Positions 59,770-64,000 of a DNA stretch of 64,000 nucleotides are shown piece after piece (positions within the stretch are counted from its first letter, which is position 1; every line of letters begins with the position of its first letter). The notes beneath the pieces are model-generated. The model saw only the letters and a program-made list of their open reading frames with translations. It was not told where the DNA came from and did not search any database. Source of the stretch: VXNE01 sp965205735 (GTDB lineage Bacteria; Pseudomonadota; Gammaproteobacteria; Pseudomonadales; Azotimanducaceae). The DNA lies in contig OZ242179.1 in NCBI GenBank assembly GCA_965205735.1, positions 3,038,001-3,102,000 on the forward strand, given 5' to 3'. Both the position numbers and the translations under genes were made by a program.

Positions 59770-60321
59770 GTGCCTATTAAGAGAACAGCAGCGAAGGCGC
59801 AGAAAGAGCGCGTATTGTTGAATGATGATATACGCGCATTGCGAGTGCGCCTTGTCGGCGCCAACGGCGAACAAGTCGGCATCGTCCCCCGGGAGGATGC
59901 ATTGGATGAAGCGACAACAGCGGGTTTGGACCTGGTGCTGATTGTGCCGGACGCCAATCCCCCCGTAGTCAAGATCATGGACTACGGCAAGCATCTCTTC
60001 GATCTGAAGAAGGCCAAGACCGCGCAGCGGAAAAAGCAGAAGCAGATTCAGATCAAGGAGATGAAGTTCCGTCCGGGAACCGAGGAAGGAGACTATCAGG
60101 TAAAGCTGCGCAACTTGATGCGGTTTCTTGACGACGGCGACAAGGCCAAGGTGAGCTTGCGCTTTCGGGGACGTGAGATGGCCCATCCGGAGATCGGCTT
60201 GGAGCTGTTGAAGCGAATCGAGAACGATCTTGAGGAGCATGGATCCGTTGAGACCCCGCCGAAGTTCGAAGGTCGCCAGATGACGATGGTATTGTCGGCG
60301 CGAAAACGAAAGAGGCGTTAA
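59770..60321 (+). CDS. infC: Translation initiation factor IF-3
   Basis: About 183 residues. LLNDDIRALRVRLVGANGEQ, VGIVPREDALDEA and VKIMDYGKHLFDLKKAK are IF3 N-domain signatures; MKFRPGTEEGDYQVKLRNLM and GREMAHPEIGLELL belong to the C-domain. Two starts are possible. GTG at 59770 lies only three bases after GGAG. ATT at 59776 (IKRTAAKAQ) lies nine bases after and matches the AUU start that IF3 uses to regulate itself in enterobacteria. ATT seems likelier. The usual upstream thrS is absent. Confidence 0.95.
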   Translation: MPIKRTAAKAQKERVLLNDDIRALRVRLVGANGEQVGIVPREDALDEATTAGLDLVLIVPDANPPVVKIMDYGKHLFDLKKAKTAQRKKQKQIQIKEMKFRPGTEEGDYQVKLRNLMRFLDDGDKAKVSLRFRGREMAHPEIGLELLKRIENDLEEHGSVETPPKFEGRQMTMVLSARKRKRR

Positions 60322-60325
60322 CGCG

Positions 60326-60342
60326 CCCGGGCAGCGCCCGGG
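60326..60342 (+). other. Perfect GC hairpin after infC
   Basis: CCCGGGC-AGC-GCCCGGG forms a 7-base perfect stem five bases after the infC stop. No T-run follows, so it is not a simple terminator; it may slow or protect the transcript between infC and rpmI. The remaining 200 bases to rpmI show no gene. Confidence 0.5.
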
Positions 60343-60561
60343 TGCCGTCGGTGACCTTGCCTCTGGCGAGCCCGGCGGAGAGCGGCACAGCAGGAAGCGC
60401 CAGGAAGGCACCAGGAAGAGCAACCGGGTAGTCCCCGGATTCCGGCGCGCCCTTAGGCCTTGGGAACTCCGACATTCGGGCGTTCCGACGTTGTGGGGCG
60501 CTTTGTATTATGAAAGTTAGGGCGTAGCGGCGAGTCCGCGGTTGCCCGGGATGGTTTGGAA

Positions 60562-60762
60562 ATGTCGAAACTCAAGACCCACCGGGGCGCCGCCAAACGA
60601 TTTCGGCGCACAAGCTCCGGCTTCAAACATCGGTCCGCCAACAAGAATCACATTCTGACGAAGAAGGCGCCGAAGCGGAAACGCCAACTGCGCGGGTTCA
60701 AGCCGGTATCCGATGGTGACAAGCAGTCCGTGAACCGCATGTTGCCGAAGAAAGCGCGGTAG
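60562..60762 (+). CDS. rpmI: 50S ribosomal protein L35
   Basis: A 66-residue basic protein matching L35 end to end (KLKTHRGAAKRFRRTSSGF, HRSANKNHILTKKAPKRKRQ). The ATG at 60562 starts the family sequence. Followed by rplT. Confidence 0.97.
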   Translation: MSKLKTHRGAAKRFRRTSSGFKHRSANKNHILTKKAPKRKRQLRGFKPVSDGDKQSVNRMLPKKAR

Positions 60763-60829
60763 ACCACACGCGCCGGAGCGTACGTACGGTAAGGAGCGCG
60801 CGTCGGAAGGACGCGCAACAGGAGCAAAC

Positions 60830-61189
60830 ATGCCGAGAGTCAAGCGAGGAGTAGTCTCCCGCGCGCGCCGCAAGAAGGTGCTGAAGCAGGCGAAGGGCTA
60901 CCACGGCCAGCGTAGCCGCAGCTTTCGCGTTGCGAAACAAGCCGTCATCAAGGCGGGGCAGTACGCCTATCGGGACCGACGGCAAAAGAAACGCCAGTTC
61001 CGAGCGCTGTGGATCATTCGCATCAATGCGCAGGCCCGCGAGCACGGCCTCACCTACGGCCGTTTCATCTCCGGACTGAAAAAGGCGGAGATCGAGTTGG
61101 ACCGCAAGGTGCTCGCCGATTTGGCGCTGAACGAGAAGGAGGCGTTCGGCGCTTTGGCGGCGAGAGCGAAGGAGGCGTTGGCGGCCTGA
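60830..61189 (+). CDS. rplT: 50S ribosomal protein L20
   Basis: A 119-residue protein matching L20 (PRVKRGVVSRARRKKVLKQA, KGYHGQRSRSFRVAKQAV, RDRRQKKRQFRALWIIRIN). An AGGAG precedes the ATG. In E. coli L20 represses its own operon by binding the rpmI leader; no clear equivalent was identified by eye. Confidence 0.97.
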   Translation: MPRVKRGVVSRARRKKVLKQAKGYHGQRSRSFRVAKQAVIKAGQYAYRDRRQKKRQFRALWIIRINAQAREHGLTYGRFISGLKKAEIELDRKVLADLALNEKEAFGALAARAKEALAA

Positions 61190-61243
61190 AGAGACGGACC
61201 GCACCCGGGGACGCGGCCGCGCAGCCCCACGGAACGAACGACA

Positions 61244-62254
61244 ATGGATGTGGATGACATCAGGGCTGAAGCCCTTAGCGCGGTCGATGCTGCCGATGAT
61301 CCAGGGGCGCTGGACGAGGTCAGAGTCGAATACCTGGGCAAAAAGGGCAAGCTGACGCTGCTGGCCAGATCCTTGCGGTACCTGGACGTGTCCGAGCGGC
61401 CGGCGGCGGGCGCGCGGAACAACGCGGCCAAAGAGGCCGTGGTGCAGGCGATCGAAGCGCGCCGCGCCGCGTTGGCGGCGGAGCAACTGGCGAAAACACT
61501 CAACGAGGAAGTCGTGGATGTGACGTTGCCCGGCCGTCGCCACAGCCGCGGTAGTTTGCATCCCGTCACGCAGACAATGCGGCGAATCGAGGACATCTTC
61601 GTCGGCGCCGGCTATGAGGTCGTGACCGGACCGGAGATTGAAGACGACTACCACAACTTCGAAGCACTCAACCTGCCGCCGCATCATCCCGCCCGAACCA
61701 TGTGGGATACCTTCTACCTGGAAGGTGGCCACGTTCTGAGAACGCACACTTCGCCCGTGCAGGTGCGCGTCATGGAAAAGACACCACCCCCCATCCGCAT
61801 CATCTGTCCCGGCCGCGCGTTCCGGCGCGAGTCCGACCTCACCCATACGCCGATGTTTCATCAGGTGGAGGGATTGGTCGTGGACGAAGGCATCAGCTTC
61901 GCCGACCTGAAGGGCACGGTGGTCGGGTTCGTGCGTCGTTTCTATGACAAGGAAGTGGGGGTCCGGTTTCGACCTTCCTATTTCCCGTTCACCGAGCCTT
62001 CCGCCGAGGTCGACGCCCAGTGCGTGCACTGCGAGGGCGCGGGTTGCCGGGTTTGCAGCGGTACCGGGTGGGTCGAGGTGATGGGTTGCGGCATGGTGCA
62101 TCCCAATGTGCTGACGATGTCCGGCATCGACGCCGAACGCAACACCGGGTTTGCGTTCGGCTTTGGGGCGGACCGGCTGGCTGCCTTCTATTTCGGCATT
62201 GACGATTTGCGCCTGTTTTTCGACAACGATGTTCGTTTCTTGTCGCAGTTCTAG
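61244..62254 (+). CDS. pheS: Phenylalanyl-tRNA synthetase alpha subunit
   Basis: A 336-residue class II synthetase subunit. The N-terminal coiled coil is followed by HPVTQTMRRIEDIFVGAGYE (motif 1), ICPGRAFRRESDLTHTPMFH (motif 2) and GFGADRLAAFYFGIDDLR (motif 3). Length is normal. Confidence 0.97.
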   Translation: MDVDDIRAEALSAVDAADDPGALDEVRVEYLGKKGKLTLLARSLRYLDVSERPAAGARNNAAKEAVVQAIEARRAALAAEQLAKTLNEEVVDVTLPGRRHSRGSLHPVTQTMRRIEDIFVGAGYEVVTGPEIEDDYHNFEALNLPPHHPARTMWDTFYLEGGHVLRTHTSPVQVRVMEKTPPPIRIICPGRAFRRESDLTHTPMFHQVEGLVVDEGISFADLKGTVVGFVRRFYDKEVGVRFRPSYFPFTEPSAEVDAQCVHCEGAGCRVCSGTGWVEVMGCGMVHPNVLTMSGIDAERNTGFAFGFGADRLAAFYFGIDDLRLFFDNDVRFLSQF

Positions 62255-62289
62255 GCAGCCAGCGTTGGGCGCTTCGGAGCACTAGCATC

Positions 62290-64000
62290 GTGCAATTCAG
62301 CGAACGTTGGCTACGCGAATGGGTCGATCCGGATGTCGATACCGAGACGCTTTGCGAGCAACTCACCGGCGCTGGTCTCGAAGTCGACGGAACGGCGGAA
62401 GCGGCGGCGGCGTTCAGCGGCGTCGTGGTGGGAGAGGTGCTTGCGGTCGCACCGCATCCGAACGCGGACAAGCTCTTTGTGTGCACGGTCGCAGATGGGT
62501 CGGATTCGCACCAGGTAGTTTGTGGGGCGCCTAACGCCCGTGTCGGCATGAAATCCCCGTTTGCCCGCATTGGCGCGGTGTTGCCCGGGGTCGAGGTGCG
62601 CTCCCGCGACTTTCGGGGCGTCGAATCGAGCGGCATGTTGTGCTCCCCGGCGGAACTCGGATTGGGAGACGATGCCGATGGCATCCTCGAGTTGCCGGCC
62701 ATCTTCGCCGCGGGTACCGATTTGTGCCAAGCGCTGGCGCTTGATGATTGCTGCATAACGTTGGATCTGACGCCGAATCGCGGCGACTGCCTGTCGCTCA
62801 AGGGGGTCGCCAGGGAAGTTGGCGTACTCAACGACCTGCCCGTTCGGGCGCCCGATTGTGCGCCGGTCCCCGCCCAAAGCGACGACCGGCTTCCGGTTGA
62901 GATAGTCGCCGGGGACGGTTGTCCCCGCTACCTGGGCCGCGTGGTTCGGAGCGTCGACACCGGGCAATCGACACCATTGTGGATGACAGAGCGCTTGCGG
63001 CGCTCGGGGCTCCGGTCCATCGATCCGGTGGTGGACGTCACGAACTACGTCATGCTCGAACTGGGCCAGCCGTTGCACGCGTTCGATCTGCACATGCTGC
63101 ACGAACGCATCATTGTCCGTATGGCGAAAGAGAACGAGCGGTTCACCTTGCTGGACGGAAGCCAGGTCAGCCTCGATGACGAGACGCTGCTGATCGCGGA
63201 CGCGCGCGGGCCTGTCGCCATGGCGGGCGTCATGGGCGGCGATCGTTCGGCCGTGAGCGGGTCGACCCGAGACATATTTCTCGAATGCGCGTTCTTTGCC
63301 CCGCTCAAGATCATGGGCACGGCCCGTCGCTACGGCATGCAGACCGATGCGTCGCAGCGATTTGAACGCGGTGTCGACCATGCGCTTCAGGAGGCGGCGA
63401 TTGAGCGCGCGACGCGGCTCCTGCTCGATATTGCTGGCGGGTGCCCGGGTCCGACGGTGGTGACCGAGAGCGCCGCGCATGTGCCGCAACCGGCGAGGGT
63501 ATGGCTACGCCGTTCGCGTCTCGACCTGTTGGTGGGGGAGGCCGTTCCCGAAACCGAGGTCGACCGGATCTTTGAACGCCTCGAGTTTTCCCCGCAGAAG
63601 ATCGACCGGGACGGGCAGGCTGGATGGGAGGTGACCGCGCCCAGCCATCGCTTCGACATCGCCATCGAAGAAGACCTCGTCGAAGAGGTCTGCCGCGTGC
63701 ATGGCTACAACCGGGTGGCCGACAGCTATCCGTTTGCCGAGATTTCGCCCAGGGCCATTCCCCGCAACTTCGCGGGGGCCAGGCCGATATGCGATGCCCT
63801 GGTCGCCCTCGGCTATCGAGAGTCCATCACTTACAGCTTCGTGGCGCCCGAGCGAATGCGGTTGCTGGACCCCGCGCATTCGCCTGTGCGCATTGCCAAC
63901 CCGATGTCGCGGGATCAATCCGTCATGCGCACAAACCTGCTCCCGGGGCTTGTCGGCGCGCTGCAGACAAACCTGGCCAGGCAGCAACGCCGCGTCCGGT
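62290..64000 (+). CDS. pheT: Phenylalanyl-tRNA synthetase beta subunit, 3' end outside window
   Basis: The first 570 codons of PheT from the GTG at 62290 (QFSERWLREWVDPDVD), open to the end of the window. The tRNA-binding EMAP-like domain is at about 40-150 (GEVLAVAPHPNADKLFVC), and the B3/B4 editing region includes DVTNYVMLELGQPLHAFD. The B5 domain and the start of the catalytic-like module (ITYSFVAPERMRLL) follow. About 220 more codons are expected. It starts 35 bases after pheS. Confidence 0.97.
   Translation, partial: MQFSERWLREWVDPDVDTETLCEQLTGAGLEVDGTAEAAAAFSGVVVGEVLAVAPHPNADKLFVCTVADGSDSHQVVCGAPNARVGMKSPFARIGAVLPGVEVRSRDFRGVESSGMLCSPAELGLGDDADGILELPAIFAAGTDLCQALALDDCCITLDLTPNRGDCLSLKGVAREVGVLNDLPVRAPDCAPVPAQSDDRLPVEIVAGDGCPRYLGRVVRSVDTGQSTPLWMTERLRRSGLRSIDPVVDVTNYVMLELGQPLHAFDLHMLHERIIVRMAKENERFTLLDGSQVSLDDETLLIADARGPVAMAGVMGGDRSAVSGSTRDIFLECAFFAPLKIMGTARRYGMQTDASQRFERGVDHALQEAAIERATRLLLDIAGGCPGPTVVTESAAHVPQPARVWLRRSRLDLLVGEAVPETEVDRIFERLEFSPQKIDRDGQAGWEVTAPSHRFDIAIEEDLVEEVCRVHGYNRVADSYPFAEISPRAIPRNFAGARPICDALVALGYRESITYSFVAPERMRLLDPAHSPVRIANPMSRDQSVMRTNLLPGLVGALQTNLARQQRRVR

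Overview
The window is GC-rich, densely coded chromosomal DNA from a bacterium that is almost certainly a gammaproteobacterium. The evidence is conserved gene order: yqgE next to ruvX; rpe-gph-trpE; murU-amgK divergent from lptD-surA-rsmA-apaG-apaH; tsaD-folB near rpsU; and infC-rpmI-rplT-pheS-pheT. A PPi-type phosphofructokinase, Mpl, LptD and a BI-1/YccA protein fit this. The genus cannot be named from sequence alone, and lineage-specific gaps (no pdxA after surA, no thrS before infC, no dnaG after rpsU) suggest a divergent, uncultivated-type lineage.

Layout. 0-8.5 kb: yqgE and ruvX split by an inverted fused molybdenum hydroxylase, then a coxIII-copA-copZ copper/oxidase operon and a DUF523-DUF1722 protein. 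8.5-13.8 kb: a DPM1-GtrA fusion, then a decayed zone with a broken D-aminoacylase-like gene, a broken PhzF gene, a decayed two-gene nucleotidyltransferase module and a lone transposon end. 13.8-17.4 kb: a tightly coupled VOC-CbbQ-CbbO operon. 17.4-24.6 kb: BI-1, tRNA-Met, a tRNA nucleotidyltransferase/poly(A) polymerase, a CBS-less KdsD, and an overlapping run of amidotransferase, GH20 hexosaminidase, TonB-like lipoprotein and beta-propeller lipoprotein. 24.6-27.4 kb: an OLD-like ATPase/TOPRIM gene beside two miniature transposons, one of which sits with an exact CTAG duplication inside a remnant of a second propeller gene.

27.4-41.3 kb: acyltransferase, ComF, an amidohydrolase, mpl, PPi-PFK, an LLM oxidoreductase with an apparent ATC start, a giant TolB-propeller amidohydrolase, and trpE-gph-rpe. 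41.3-50.9 kb: the cell-wall recycling pair murU-amgK, the outer-membrane block lptD-surA with rsmA-apaG-apaH, then folB-tsaD. 51-59.5 kb: a glycosyltransferase-sulfotransferase fusion inserted before rpsU, an MFS carrier, an ankyrin protein, two aldo/keto reductases, tesB, and a small gene graveyard. 59.5-64 kb: tRNA-Val and the translation operon infC-rpmI-rplT-pheS-pheT (cut by the window end).

Most of the window is housekeeping. The unusual content is (i) the VOC-MoxR-VWA operon, which looks like a metalloenzyme with its own activase, (ii) the two-domain glycosyltransferase-sulfotransferase, (iii) the ATPase/TOPRIM gene in a MITE-rich pocket, (iv) a two-hairpin repeat found twice whose stems differ in sequence but keep their pairing, and (v) probable non-AUG starts (ATC for the LLM gene, ATT for infC).
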